From a virus: a stretch of DNA of 64,000 bases. A model generated the notes under the pieces. It saw nothing but the letters and a program-made list of their open reading frames with translations, made no database searches and was not told where the DNA came from. Made by a program: the position numbers and the translations under genes. This document shows positions 40,568-49,240 of the stretch, one piece after another. Location of the stretch: the IMG/VR virus record IMGVR_UViG_3300007520_000021, positions 30,461 to 94,460 of that record, one strand, 5' to 3'. Position 1 is the first letter of the stretch, and each line of letters opens with the position of its first letter.

Positions 40568-43357
40568 ATGGCACAAAATAGAGTATTCGTAAGTCCAGGT
40601 GTATACACATCCGAAAAAGATTTAACATTTGTAACTCGTCAAGTTGGGGTAACAACACTTGGTTTAGTTGGTGAAACCACTAAAGGTCCAGCTTTCCAAC
40701 CAATATTTTTATCAGATTATGGTGAATTCACGTCATTTTTTGGTGCTTTGGACGCTAGGAAAGTAAAGGAAACTGGTAATGCACAATATGAATTACCTTA
40801 TGTTGCTAAATCTTTTTTATCTAAATCAAACCAATTATATGTTACCAGAGTGTTAGGTTTTTCTGGTTATAACGCTGGTAAATCATGGGGTATAACATTG
40901 GACGCTTCATTAGACCCAAGTACTATTGTTTTGGGTGCAAGTGATGTTCCATTTACATTGGGTTTCACTGGTTCATTTAGTGCTAACACAATATCATTAA
41001 TTTCTAGTGATTCTAACGTTCAAAACATTATTGATTCTGGTTTAATTAATACATCATTAGTTACCTTATTAGGTTCTAATGTTGGTGATGAATTAGAAAT
41101 ATCACAAACTTTCTTAAAGGGGGTTGGTAATATTTTTAATGGTTCAGAATTCTCATTAGGAGTAACAGCAGTTGGTATTGTTGGTGATGATGTAAGTGGT
41201 ACAACATCTGGTTTAACAACAAATTACTCAGCAACTGGTTATGCTGATGTGGAGAATAAGGTTGTTGCTTTATTGAGAAGTAGAGCTAGATATAATGGTG
41301 ATGAAGAATTAAAATTTGAAATTACAAATCAAAGTGATTTATTGATAAATACTTCGATTACCCAAGCTGAAAATAACCCTTTGGGTAATTTAGTGTTAAG
41401 TGGTACATCCATTTTAAATGGTTTTACATCTAAGGGAGATTTCAATTATGAAATTTCATTTGATAAGACAAAAAGAAATTACATTACAAGGGTATTAAGT
41501 AAGGAAGTTAAAGATGGTAATACACCTATTTTTGTTGAGGAGATATTTGAAAACATGTTTAGTGATTTAGTTAACGCTGATAAAGTTAAAGGTATTAAAT
41601 TAGCTTTAGTTGATTATGAAACTGATTTTGTTAATTATAAAACGGAGTTCTCACCAGCTATAACACCTTATATTTTATCTGAAGTTAGAGGTAATAAGAT
41701 ATTTAAATTATTTAGATTTATAACAATTTCAGATGGTAATACAGCTAATCAAGAGATTAAAATATCTATTAGTAATATTAAGCCAGACGATAAAGAATTT
41801 GATGTATTAATTAGAAGCTTTTTCGACACTGACGCAAATCCAATTATATTAGAGAGATTCTCAAAATGTACTATGGACCCTAATAGACCTAATTTTATAG
41901 CTAGGAAAATTGGTACGACTGATGGTTATTACCAATCAAGGTCTAAATTCTTATTGGTTGAAATGAATGAGGATGATGATATTAGAGATACATTCCCAGC
42001 TGGTTTTGATGGTGTTTTAACTAGAGATTATGGTACTGCATTAGCTCCAAATATAGAGTATAAAAAAGCTTATACAAACGTTGAGAATAAACGTAAGGCC
42101 TTTTTAGGATTATCTAACATTGTTGGGATTGACCAAGATTTTTTAAACTATAAAGGTGTTGATTCTAATGGCGTTGCTTTTCCTAATAAAACTAGCGCAT
42201 TCCATTTAGACTCAAACGCTGTAAACGTTTTAGCTATTGATAATGAAGCGACAACATTTGAGGTTGGTGAGGCACCTTTTCAAAATGAGGCTGGTCTTGG
42301 TGGTACTGTTTATGAAAAACTATATACTCGTAAATTTACATTTGCACCATATGGTGGTTTTGATGGATGGGATATTTATAGAACAAGAAGAACTAACTTA
42401 GATTTATTCTCTAAAAACGCATCTGGTAAAGCTTTAAAAGGTATAAACCAAGGTAATTTTATTTTGAAAAGTTTAAGTAGTGGTGAGATTGGAAATACTT
42501 CTGATTATTACGCATACTTAGAAGCTATTAGAACATTTGCTAACCCTGAATCTACGAATATTAATATATTTGCAACACCAGGTATTGACATATCCGACAA
42601 TCGTAATTTAATTGAAGAAACAATTGAAATGATTGAAAGAGAAAGAGCTGATTCATTGTACATTGTAACAACACCTGATTTTGAAGGTATGACAGCTGAT
42701 GAAGCGGTTGACTTAATAGAAGATAGTGGTATTGATAGTAATTACTCTGCAACATATTGGCCATGGGTACAAGTAAATGACTCTGAGAATAACGTTCTTA
42801 TTTATTTACCACCAACTATTGATGTTGTTAAAAATATAGCTATAACTGATAATATTTCATTCCCTTGGTTTGCAGTTGCTGGAATTCAGAGAGGTGATAT
42901 GGATGTTGTTAAGGCTAGAAAAAAATTAACTTTAGGTGAAAGAGACGTTCTTTATGAAGGTAGAATTAACCCAATCGCAACATTCTCTTCTGAAGGTGTT
43001 AAAATATGGGGTAATAAAACACTTCAAGTTAAAGATACAGCGTTAAACAGAATTAATGTTAGAAGACTTTTATTACAAGCTAGAAAATTAATATCAGCTG
43101 TTTCTATTAGATTATTGTTTGAACAAAATGATGATATTATTAGGAACCAATTCTTAAGCCTTGTTAACCCAATATTGGATAATATACGTTCTGAGAGAGG
43201 TTTAACCGACTTTAGAGTTGAAGTGGATAGAAGTCCTGAATCGATTGATAGAAACGAGTTAAACGGTAAAATATTCATAAAACCAACTAGAAGTTTAGAA
43301 TTTATCTCAGTTGAGTTTAACATTATGAATACTGGTGCTAGTTTTGATGATGTTTAA
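40568..43357 (+). CDS. Contractile tail sheath protein (gp18-like)
   Basis: The 929-aa sheath protein of a contractile tail. The start FVSPGVYTSEKDLTFV matches the N-terminal sheath signature (SPGVYxxExD), and VGLVGETTKGPA-like sequence follows. The C-terminal domain has the conserved core: GRINPIATFSSEGVKIWGNK, TLQVKDTALNRINVRRL, LFEQNDDIIRNQFL and the final FIKPTRSLEFISVEFNI strand that swaps between subunits. It is longer than T4 gp18 (659 aa), with extra middle domains. A homing endonuclease gene separates it from the tail tube gene. Confidence 0.95.
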   Translation: MAQNRVFVSPGVYTSEKDLTFVTRQVGVTTLGLVGETTKGPAFQPIFLSDYGEFTSFFGALDARKVKETGNAQYELPYVAKSFLSKSNQLYVTRVLGFSGYNAGKSWGITLDASLDPSTIVLGASDVPFTLGFTGSFSANTISLISSDSNVQNIIDSGLINTSLVTLLGSNVGDELEISQTFLKGVGNIFNGSEFSLGVTAVGIVGDDVSGTTSGLTTNYSATGYADVENKVVALLRSRARYNGDEELKFEITNQSDLLINTSITQAENNPLGNLVLSGTSILNGFTSKGDFNYEISFDKTKRNYITRVLSKEVKDGNTPIFVEEIFENMFSDLVNADKVKGIKLALVDYETDFVNYKTEFSPAITPYILSEVRGNKIFKLFRFITISDGNTANQEIKISISNIKPDDKEFDVLIRSFFDTDANPIILERFSKCTMDPNRPNFIARKIGTTDGYYQSRSKFLLVEMNEDDDIRDTFPAGFDGVLTRDYGTALAPNIEYKKAYTNVENKRKAFLGLSNIVGIDQDFLNYKGVDSNGVAFPNKTSAFHLDSNAVNVLAIDNEATTFEVGEAPFQNEAGLGGTVYEKLYTRKFTFAPYGGFDGWDIYRTRRTNLDLFSKNASGKALKGINQGNFILKSLSSGEIGNTSDYYAYLEAIRTFANPESTNINIFATPGIDISDNRNLIEETIEMIERERADSLYIVTTPDFEGMTADEAVDLIEDSGIDSNYSATYWPWVQVNDSENNVLIYLPPTIDVVKNIAITDNISFPWFAVAGIQRGDMDVVKARKKLTLGERDVLYEGRINPIATFSSEGVKIWGNKTLQVKDTALNRINVRRLLLQARKLISAVSIRLLFEQNDDIIRNQFLSLVNPILDNIRSERGLTDFRVEVDRSPESIDRNELNGKIFIKPTRSLEFISVEFNIMNTGASFDDV

Positions 43358-43375
43358 TCTAAAATACATTATATT

Positions 43376-43407
43376 AAAAAACCCTCTATTAATAGAGGGT
43401 TTTTTTA
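43376..43407. terminator. Bidirectional terminator between tail sheath and homing endonuclease
   Basis: AAAAAACCCTCTATT and AATAGAGGGTTTTTT form a 15-bp perfect stem with no loop bases, followed by T and A runs on both sides. It separates two convergent genes; the minus-strand gene ends within it. Confidence 0.85.
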
Positions 43408-44822
43408 TATAACATAGTACCACAATCATAAATTCGATATAATTTTCGTTCTAACATAATTTCATGTTCAGTTTTATTAACATCAAAACCCTCTTTTAAT
43501 AACTCACTTTTTCTAAATTTAAATCTATTCACTCTATTACCCTTAAAAACATAAAAATAATTTGGTTTACTATTATGAATGAAATTAAAACCTAAAGTAT
43601 CATATAAACTACCTTGACTCCAACGTCTATCAGCATAACTAATAATATCAATAGGTCGGTTGTTTAATGTAAAATTTTTAAATAACTTTGAAGCACCACC
43701 AATAACACTCGTATTTATTTTATTACAAAACCTAATTAACTCATAATTACCATTTTTAGGTTTTGAACCTAAACTACGTCTTAAATCACCAAAAGTCATT
43801 AAAGACACTAACTCATTATTATAATATAACCCTAAATTAATCTTAGAACCCACAGCACCTTGGATGTGATTATCGTTTAAGAATTTAGTTTTTTCCTTAA
43901 CTAAAACATTTTTAACCTCACATTTCCTAGCATATATCCTATTTTCATTTAAACCTAACATATTACTAATTCTACTTTTAACAATATCTTTTTTATTAAC
44001 CCACTCATCCTCAAAAATATGTATCAATTTAATACCATTTTCCAAACATTTATTAGTTTTATTTAAATGATATTTATTATCCTTAAACAATTCAGAATGC
44101 CAATATAAACCATTATACTCAATGGTAATATTATGTGATGGAATATAAATATCTAATTCAAATGGTTTTATAATACTTTTATCATTACTAATAAAATTAA
44201 CACCTAAAGATTTAATGAAGTCCTTAACTTCCGTTTCACTTTTATCATATTTTAAACCACATTTAGGACAACCTTTACCATTTAAATGGTCGTTTGGGGT
44301 TTGTGAATAAGTACCATGTTCCTCACAAATTATATCAACTTTTATTTTAGATGATGTGTAATTAGTTAATGAGTAATCATATTTATTAGAATGAGTTAAT
44401 TCTGATTTCTCATAAAATTGTAAATTAGTTAAATTTCTTTTATCATTATAACATTTAGGGCAATTTTGTTTATAGTGATTATTAGGTAAAGTATGGTAAG
44501 GACCATGTGTTTTACAAATAACAATTAGTTTTGTTTTAGCATCAACATATTTTGTTAAAGAATAATCATATTTATCCCCATGAATACCAATTGATTTGTT
44601 AATAAAAAATTCAGTATCAACTTTAGGATTTTTAGAACAATGTATACAAGCCTTTTTACCCCTTAAATGCTCAGAAGGTGATTGTGAAAACTCAAAATTA
44701 TGTTTAATACATTTAATATTTATCTTATCAACACTGTTACTATACACAGTATTATCATAATTAAAATCTTTATCTAAACCCTTATTTTCACATTTACTCA
44801 AAAATTTTATTAATTTACTCAT
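43389..44822 (-). CDS. Free-standing homing endonuclease: zinc-ribbon repeats plus Vsr/EDxHD-like nuclease
   Basis: The 477-aa protein starts with three or more zinc-ribbon-like repeats of the form CxxHGxYxxxPxxHxxGxxCPxC (CKTHGPYHTLPNNHYKQNC, CEEHGTYSQTPNDHLNGKGC), the DUF723 type used for DNA binding. Next comes a Vsr/EDxHD-like nuclease: SLGVNFISND, FELDIYIPSHNITIEYNGLY with E/D acids, WHSE, and KLIHIFEDEW. Such stand-alone endonucleases cut intron-less or intein-less alleles and spread by homing. It is in reverse orientation between tail sheath and tail tube genes that would otherwise be adjacent, which is the usual site for such mobile genes. The insertion site sequence cannot be defined here. 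Confidence 0.8.
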   Translation of the reverse strand: MSKLIKFLSKCENKGLDKDFNYDNTVYSNSVDKINIKCIKHNFEFSQSPSEHLRGKKACIHCSKNPKVDTEFFINKSIGIHGDKYDYSLTKYVDAKTKLIVICKTHGPYHTLPNNHYKQNCPKCYNDKRNLTNLQFYEKSELTHSNKYDYSLTNYTSSKIKVDIICEEHGTYSQTPNDHLNGKGCPKCGLKYDKSETEVKDFIKSLGVNFISNDKSIIKPFELDIYIPSHNITIEYNGLYWHSELFKDNKYHLNKTNKCLENGIKLIHIFEDEWVNKKDIVKSRISNMLGLNENRIYARKCEVKNVLVKEKTKFLNDNHIQGAVGSKINLGLYYNNELVSLMTFGDLRRSLGSKPKNGNYELIRFCNKINTSVIGGASKLFKNFTLNNRPIDIISYADRRWSQGSLYDTLGFNFIHNSKPNYFYVFKGNRVNRFKFRKSELLKEGFDVNKTEHEIMLERKLYRIYDCGTMLYKKTLY

Positions 44823-44838
44823 TTTTTTTGATTATTGA

Positions 44839-44849
44839 TGTATTTATAT
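44839..44849 (+). promoter_or_regulatory. Candidate late promoter box TGTATTTATAT before the tail tube gene
   Basis: TGTATTTATAT lies about 60 nt before the ATG at 44909. It matches the late-box consensus except for its second base and would restore transcription of the tube gene downstream of the endonuclease insertion. Confidence 0.4.
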
Positions 44850-44908
44850 GTAAGTACGACACAAAGATACTAAAAATAAATATAATAAAAAGAAAAACAA
44901 TAAAAATT

Positions 44909-45397
44909 ATGGCTGATTTATTAATGAAAATGCCCGTACCTTACGAACCTAAAAGGAAGAATAGATGGCTTTTTAGATTTCCGTCCGATTTGGGTATTCA
45001 AGAGTGGTGGTTACAAAGTGCTGCTAGACCTACAATTACGCAAAACGAGGTTGAGATACCATTTTTAAACACTTCAACTTGGGTTATTGGTAGATTCACA
45101 TGGGAAGCGATTGACGTTACCTTTAGGGATGCAATTGGACCCTCAACGGCTCAAGCTATTATGGAGTGGGTGCGTTTACATTCTGAATCAGTTACAGGTC
45201 GTCAAGGTTATGCCGCTGGTTATAAGAAAGACATTGAGATAGAGATGTTGGACCCGACTGGTGTTGTTGTTGAAAAGTGGGTTTTACAAGGTACTATGAT
45301 TGTAAGTGCTAATTTTGGTGATTTATCAATGGATGATGATGGGATTGCTGATGTTACAACCAATTTAAGATTTGATAGAGCTATTTTAGTATTCTAA
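44909..45397 (+). CDS. Tail tube protein (gp19-like)
   Basis: About 162 aa, the same size as T4 gp19. The reading frame is open upstream to 44828 but the A-rich leader and the gp19-like length favour the ATG at 44909 (MADLLMKMPVPYEPKRKNRW). The protein has WLFRFPSDLGIQEWWLQSAA, the RxPxxI-like segment, FTWEAIDVTFRDAIGPSTAQ (the characteristic strand and helix) and DLSMDDDGIADVTTNLRFDR near the end, all in the order of phage T4 gp19/PF06841 tube proteins. Subunits stack to form the inner tube of the contractile tail. It is separated from the sheath gene by a homing endonuclease. Confidence 0.9.
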   Translation: MADLLMKMPVPYEPKRKNRWLFRFPSDLGIQEWWLQSAARPTITQNEVEIPFLNTSTWVIGRFTWEAIDVTFRDAIGPSTAQAIMEWVRLHSESVTGRQGYAAGYKKDIEIEMLDPTGVVVEKWVLQGTMIVSANFGDLSMDDDGIADVTTNLRFDRAILVF

Positions 45398-45437
45398 TAT
45401 ACTTTACTAAATAATAGTATACTTTACTAAATAATAA
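45398..45437 (+). repeat. Tandem 20-bp repeat TATACTTTACTAAATAATAR after the tail tube
   Basis: Two copies at 45398-45417 and 45418-45437. A related TACTTTACTAAATAA occurs before the tail sheath gene (40494-40508). The role is unknown: it could be a regulatory element or a relic of recombination near the endonuclease. Confidence 0.6.
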
Positions 45438-45441
45438 TATT

Positions 45442-45471
45442 AAAAAAGAGGTCATTTGACCTCTTTTTTTT
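45442..45471. terminator. Bidirectional terminator between tail tube and metallophosphatase
   Basis: AAAAGAGGTCA and TGACCTCTTTT pair around TT, with A- and T-runs. It separates the convergent tail tube and phosphatase genes. Confidence 0.85.
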
Positions 45472-45472
45472 G

Positions 45473-46228
45473 CTACATTAAGTAGTCTTCATAACTATCA
45501 TAACTATCATAATCCCTAACCTCATAAAACTCACCTATATCAAGACATACGTGTTCACATTCATCTATCTTCATATAGTTGCTAGTATGGTAGTGTCCAT
45601 AGAAGTGTTTTTTAATTTTATTATTAAGTTTTAACAATTCAAATAATCTAGTAACCTCAAAACGTTCATCTACTAAATCTTTTGGTAGTGTAGGGTCGTA
45701 AGGGATAAACATTTTAACGTTTGATGCCCAACAATCTATTTCATTAATCATATGTTTATCAACATATGGTGTTGTGAAATTTGTTGTTGTATGTGTTACT
45801 AATATATCAACATCCTTTATTTGGTTAATCTTATCTAAATCAACTTTAAAACCTTCATCTTCCCAAAATTTAAAATTATCACCTCTATTAATTTCTCTAT
45901 CAATACTTACAGCACCACCAACACCTAATATTTTTTTATTTTCAATATCTAACACTGTATAATCTTCTTCTAACTTAAGGTTGTTATAAATATGGTTACC
46001 CTTGAAGTAATGAGGGTTATCATGGTTACCTCTAAAAACGTGTAGTGTGTTATTACCTAACTTTAAAGAATCGTTTAAATTATTAAATCTTTTTATTTCA
46101 TTCTCATCTCTAGTAGCACCAGCACCAAAATCACCAACATGTATTAATGTTTGGTTTACCAATTTTTTCACTTTAATAACATATTCAATATAAGAATGGT
46201 TACCATGGGTATCACCAATAAAAATCAT
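45473..46228 (-). CDS. Calcineurin-like metallophosphoesterase
   Basis: A 251-aa phosphoesterase. Motifs in order: GDTHGN (D6, H8), HVGDFG (D33), FRGNHDN (67-71, with N and H), VTHTTTN and FYGHYHTSNY, making the two-metal site of the calcineurin/Mre11-like superfamily. Phage relatives include the SbcD-like and lambda Ser/Thr phosphatase groups; this one is small and lacks SbcD extensions, so a general phosphatase is likely. A host-type TATATTTG promoter lies 17 nt upstream of its start, unlike the structural genes around it, so it is probably expressed early. It is one of two leftward genes inside the late rightward region. Confidence 0.85.
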   Translation of the reverse strand: MIFIGDTHGNHSYIEYVIKVKKLVNQTLIHVGDFGAGATRDENEIKRFNNLNDSLKLGNNTLHVFRGNHDNPHYFKGNHIYNNLKLEEDYTVLDIENKKILGVGGAVSIDREINRGDNFKFWEDEGFKVDLDKINQIKDVDILVTHTTTNFTTPYVDKHMINEIDCWASNVKMFIPYDPTLPKDLVDERFEVTRLFELLKLNNKIKKHFYGHYHTSNYMKIDECEHVCLDIGEFYEVRDYDSYDSYEDYLM

Positions 46229-46245
46229 AATTTTATATTTAGAAA

Positions 46246-46253
46246 CAAATATA
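46246..46253 (-). promoter_or_regulatory. Bacteroidota-type -7 box TATATTTG before the metallophosphatase
   Basis: The minus strand reads TAGTATATTTG, ending 17 nt before the ATG at 46228. It is the same extended box as before the DNA polymerase and the gene at 62545. Confidence 0.55.
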
Positions 46254-46280
46254 CTATTTTTTTTTATAAAAACATAATAT

Positions 46281-46360
46281 TAATTAAAAAACTTTACATA
46301 TATTATTTAATAAATAATATTAATTAAAAAACTTTACATATATTATTTATTAAATATATT
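46281..46360 (+). repeat. Two near-identical 40-bp tandem repeats upstream of the gp26-like gene
   Basis: Copies at 46281-46320 and 46321-46360 each contain ACTTTACATATATTATTTA, with a TATTTATTAA late-box-like end in the second. They fill most of the 155-nt gap and probably carry the promoter for the gp26-like gene. Confidence 0.7.
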
Positions 46361-46383
46361 ATAATAAAATTTAACAAATAATT

Positions 46384-47643
46384 ATGTCAGAAGAGATTAA
46401 TAAAAAACCAAATGTTTTTCCAACATCGGAAGAAATTGCTAAAGCTAATAGTACTGGGTCACAAATAGCTAATCAATTAAATGATGAATTGATTAAAGAA
46501 AGTGTTGGTAGTTATGAATATAAACACTCATCAATTGAGGAAGGTTATGCTGAGCAGATGCGATTAAAAACGGAGTCGCAAATTAGATTAAGAGATGAAA
46601 TGATGCGTAAAGCTCATGATTTAGCGGATAAAACGGACAGAGAACGTGCTATTAGAGATGTTAGAGGTTCAGTAATGGAGGTTAGACCAGAGTTGGCTGT
46701 TGATTATGGTACTAAATATGAAGTTGGTTATGGTAAAGGTAATAATTTAGAGACACCTAAAGTTGAAAATTTAGAACCACCTAAGGTTGCTACTTTAGAA
46801 CCACCTAAGATGGATAACTTTAAAGTTGATGAGAAAGTTGATGAAAACAAATTAGGTAATGGTATGACCAATGAGCAGCTTTATGAGTTATTAAGTAGAC
46901 CGCAAGATGATTCACCATACGATGTAATACCATTACCTTCTAAAGGTAAGTTATATAAAAACGGGAAACCAACCATGAAAGTGGGGTATTTAAACGCTTC
47001 TGATGAAAACATATTAACTAATCCAAATTTAGTACAAAATGGTAAGTTTTTGGAAATTTTATTTAATAGAAAAATGTTAGATACTGATTTAAGGTATAAG
47101 GATTTACACACTGGTGATAGAAACGCTATTATGATTTGGTTAAGGTCAACTGCTTATGGCCCTACTTATCCAATTAGTCTTTACGACCCTAGTGATTCTA
47201 AATCATTTGAGACAACAATAGATTTATCACAATTAAAAATGATTGAATTAAATGTTGAAACTGACAATAATGGTCATATATCTTATGTGTTACCTTTATC
47301 TAAGGATGTGATAACATTTAAGTTATTAACTGTAGGTGAAGTGGATGATATTGAGACTCATAATGATGAGATGGAGTTAAATTTTGGTAAGATGTATAAT
47401 GATATGTCCACATTTACCATGAAAAAACAAATAACGTCAGTTAATGGTTCTTATGGTGAAGCTGTAATATCTAAGTTTGTTGACACTATGTTGATTAGGG
47501 ATGTACAAACTTTTAGAAAATATGTTAACTCAATTGAATGTGGTATGGATATGAATTTGGAAGTTAGGACTCCTGGGGGTGAGTCCTTAAAAACATTTCT
47601 TCCCCTTAACACATCATTTTTTTGGCCTGACCTCGACTTATAA
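46384..47643 (+). CDS. Baseplate/tail assembly protein, T4 gp26-like
   Basis: A 419-aa protein. Its N-terminal 170 residues are charged, helical and repeat PPK (LEPPKVATLEPPK). From about residue 181 it has the gp26 (PF12322) pattern: VIPLPSKGKLYKNGKPTMKV, ASDENILTNPNLVQNG, GDRNAIMIWLRSTAYGPTY and finally LNTSFFWPDLDL. T4 gp26 helps build the baseplate hub. The ORF is followed at once by a +1-frame ORF with no ATG at its start (47591-47875), so a second, longer product is possible. It sits between the tail tube region and the tape measure, where tail assembly chaperones usually lie. Confidence 0.75.
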   Translation: MSEEINKKPNVFPTSEEIAKANSTGSQIANQLNDELIKESVGSYEYKHSSIEEGYAEQMRLKTESQIRLRDEMMRKAHDLADKTDRERAIRDVRGSVMEVRPELAVDYGTKYEVGYGKGNNLETPKVENLEPPKVATLEPPKMDNFKVDEKVDENKLGNGMTNEQLYELLSRPQDDSPYDVIPLPSKGKLYKNGKPTMKVGYLNASDENILTNPNLVQNGKFLEILFNRKMLDTDLRYKDLHTGDRNAIMIWLRSTAYGPTYPISLYDPSDSKSFETTIDLSQLKMIELNVETDNNGHISYVLPLSKDVITFKLLTVGEVDDIETHNDEMELNFGKMYNDMSTFTMKKQITSVNGSYGEAVISKFVDTMLIRDVQTFRKYVNSIECGMDMNLEVRTPGGESLKTFLPLNTSFFWPDLDL

Positions 47644-47875
47644 ATCCTCGTTTTTACAGGAAATTTATTTATGTTTTAGGTATTTAGGTCTATCTTATTT
47701 AGATTTAAACAAGATGCCAACTTATGAGAGAAGGTTTTTCTTAAACCTATACGTTGAGGAAATGAATAGTAAAAATGAAGCTCAAGAGTCTAGAACGAAT
47801 AACTCTAAAGGTAAGAAAACGATTAGTGGTGAAGCACTAAAAAATGATATTAGAGATAATAAGATAACTTTATAA
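47591..47875 (+). CDS. Out-of-frame extension of the gp26-like gene (gp51-like), possible +1 frameshift product
   Basis: This +1-frame ORF is open from 47591, overlaps the end of the gp26-like gene, and has no ATG until 47714. After that gene's stop it encodes KSSFLQEIYLCFRYLG, YLDLNKMPTYERRFFLN and LYVEEM, the pattern of the small hub-assembly proteins (gp51-type) that follow gp26 in T4-like phages. Since the conserved part begins before the first ATG, the protein is probably made by +1 slippage. Candidate sites are CCCC at 47602-47605, T7 at 47617-47623 and UUA-UAA at the stop (47638-47643). A non-ATG start or a sequencing error in the T-run are alternatives. Confidence 0.6.
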   Translation, partial: KHFFPLTHHFFGLTSTYKSSFLQEIYLCFRYLGLSYLDLNKMPTYERRFFLNLYVEEMNSKNEAQESRTNNSKGKKTISGEALKNDIRDNKITL

Positions 47876-47880
47876 TAAGC

Positions 47881-47910
47881 AATAAAAGACTGTAATTACA
47901 GTCTTTTATT
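47881..47910. terminator. Terminator after the gp26-like unit
   Basis: AATAAAAGACTGTAA and TTACAGTCTTTTATT form a perfect 15-bp palindrome that ends in a T-rich tract. Confidence 0.8.
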
Positions 47911-47942
47911 ATTTATTTACGTATTTAGTTGGGATTTATCTT

Positions 47943-47959
47943 TATATTTATATTTATAT
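47943..47959 (+). promoter_or_regulatory. Candidate late promoter, overlapping TATATTTAT boxes
   Basis: TATATTTATATTTATAT contains two overlapping late-type boxes; the second (47949-47959) ends 13 nt before the ATG at 47973, the preferred spacing in this window. TTGGG (47929) lies about 16 nt upstream of it. Confidence 0.5.
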
Positions 47960-47972
47960 AAAAAATAATACT

Positions 47973-49238
47973 ATGGTTAAATTAATTATAAGTGAGGATA
48001 CATACTCCGTAGGTTTTAGTAAGATAAGAAAAGGTGATATTATGAACATCACCACACAAAATAAAAATATACAAGCGGAAGTTGTTGATGTGTATTCAAC
48101 ACAAATAATTATTTCAGCCCAATCAAAAAATTATTTAATATCATTAGCCTCAATGTCTGACGATAATTTGAGTTTTTTAGAAGACCCAACTGGTAGTAAA
48201 ACTAGAGGTACTATTAAAGGGATTAAATCCATCATAATAACTAGAAACGGTAAAAATATTAGTAAGATATACCCTAACAACACTAACAACGCTAAAAACA
48301 CTAATAAAACTAATAAAACTAATAAAACTAATAAAACTAATAAAACTAATAAAACTAAAACTAATAATATTATAAAACCATTTTTTAAGGAAGCTTACGA
48401 TTCCATATTAAGCGATTTAAACGATTTAACGGAGGGAGACACAGTAACATTTAGTTTTGGTGAGTTAATAACTAAAAACGACATTAAAACGGAAAATAAA
48501 AGCACCATGGAGGTTTACATTGAAAAGGTTGTTAAGGATAATCTAATTAAATGTTTGGTTAATGTAGTTGAAGGGAGTTTATTAAGTAATTTTTCAAATT
48601 TAAAGGGTGAAGTTATAATAATAAATAAAGCCAACTCATTTAGTTTATCGGAAAAAGGTGTTACACTTAACGCTAAGTTATTTAAACAAAATAAGACTAG
48701 TGATTTAGTTAGTATCCCAAATTTATATAAAATAGATAACGATGGTAAGGGGCCTGTTGGTGAAGTAAATTTTGATGATTTAATGCAGAATCAGAATTTT
48801 AAGGATTTGATGTTAAGTAAACCCACTTTCTGGGGTAAATTTTTAAATAAGAACCCTAAAGGTGTTATTCCATTATTAAAAGCTTTAGAAGGTGGTACCA
48901 CTAATAACTCACTATACGCAACAGCTAAAAAATATTTAGGTAATAATGAATATTTCTCCAAAGGTAAAAAAGTTAAATTAACTTACTTATCACCTAAAGA
49001 AATTGACCTTGGTGGTATAATGTTAAAAAATGGTACTTCCTATTTTGGTGTTTTCTTAGACTCAAAAAGAGTTAAGTTGACTACGTCAAGACAAAACTCT
49101 AAGATTGTGATGGAATTACTAGAGAAAATTGGTGATGATAAATATAGGGTTAAAATAACTAAAGAAAATACTAGAGATATCGCTATTGGGGCAGTTGATT
49201 ACGGTCAAGGTATAGTGGAACTTAAAAACAACGATTAA
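47973..49238 (+). CDS. Hypothetical tail-region protein with NKT repeat linker, 421 aa
   Basis: Not recognised. The N-terminal domain (about 1-95) is beta-rich (IQAEVVDVYSTQIIISAQ), then comes a low-complexity linker of NKT repeats (about residues 106-131) from a 9-nt DNA repeat, then a second, larger domain (FFKEAYDSILSDLNDLTEGD to the end). A phage location between the gp26-like gene and the tape measure and a late promoter suggest a tail or baseplate part. The linker could vary in length through slippage. The final residues are two bases from the tape measure start. Confidence 0.6.
   Translation: MVKLIISEDTYSVGFSKIRKGDIMNITTQNKNIQAEVVDVYSTQIIISAQSKNYLISLASMSDDNLSFLEDPTGSKTRGTIKGIKSIIITRNGKNISKIYPNNTNNAKNTNKTNKTNKTNKTNKTNKTKTNNIIKPFFKEAYDSILSDLNDLTEGDTVTFSFGELITKNDIKTENKSTMEVYIEKVVKDNLIKCLVNVVEGSLLSNFSNLKGEVIIINKANSFSLSEKGVTLNAKLFKQNKTSDLVSIPNLYKIDNDGKGPVGEVNFDDLMQNQNFKDLMLSKPTFWGKFLNKNPKGVIPLLKALEGGTTNNSLYATAKKYLGNNEYFSKGKKVKLTYLSPKEIDLGGIMLKNGTSYFGVFLDSKRVKLTTSRQNSKIVMELLEKIGDDKYRVKITKENTRDIAIGAVDYGQGIVELKNND
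48295..48366 (+). repeat. 9-bp microsatellite AATAAAACT, about seven copies
   Basis: In-frame repeats encoding NKT in the hypothetical tail-region protein. Each unit change adds or removes three residues without altering the frame. Confidence 0.8.
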
Positions 49239-49240
49239 AT

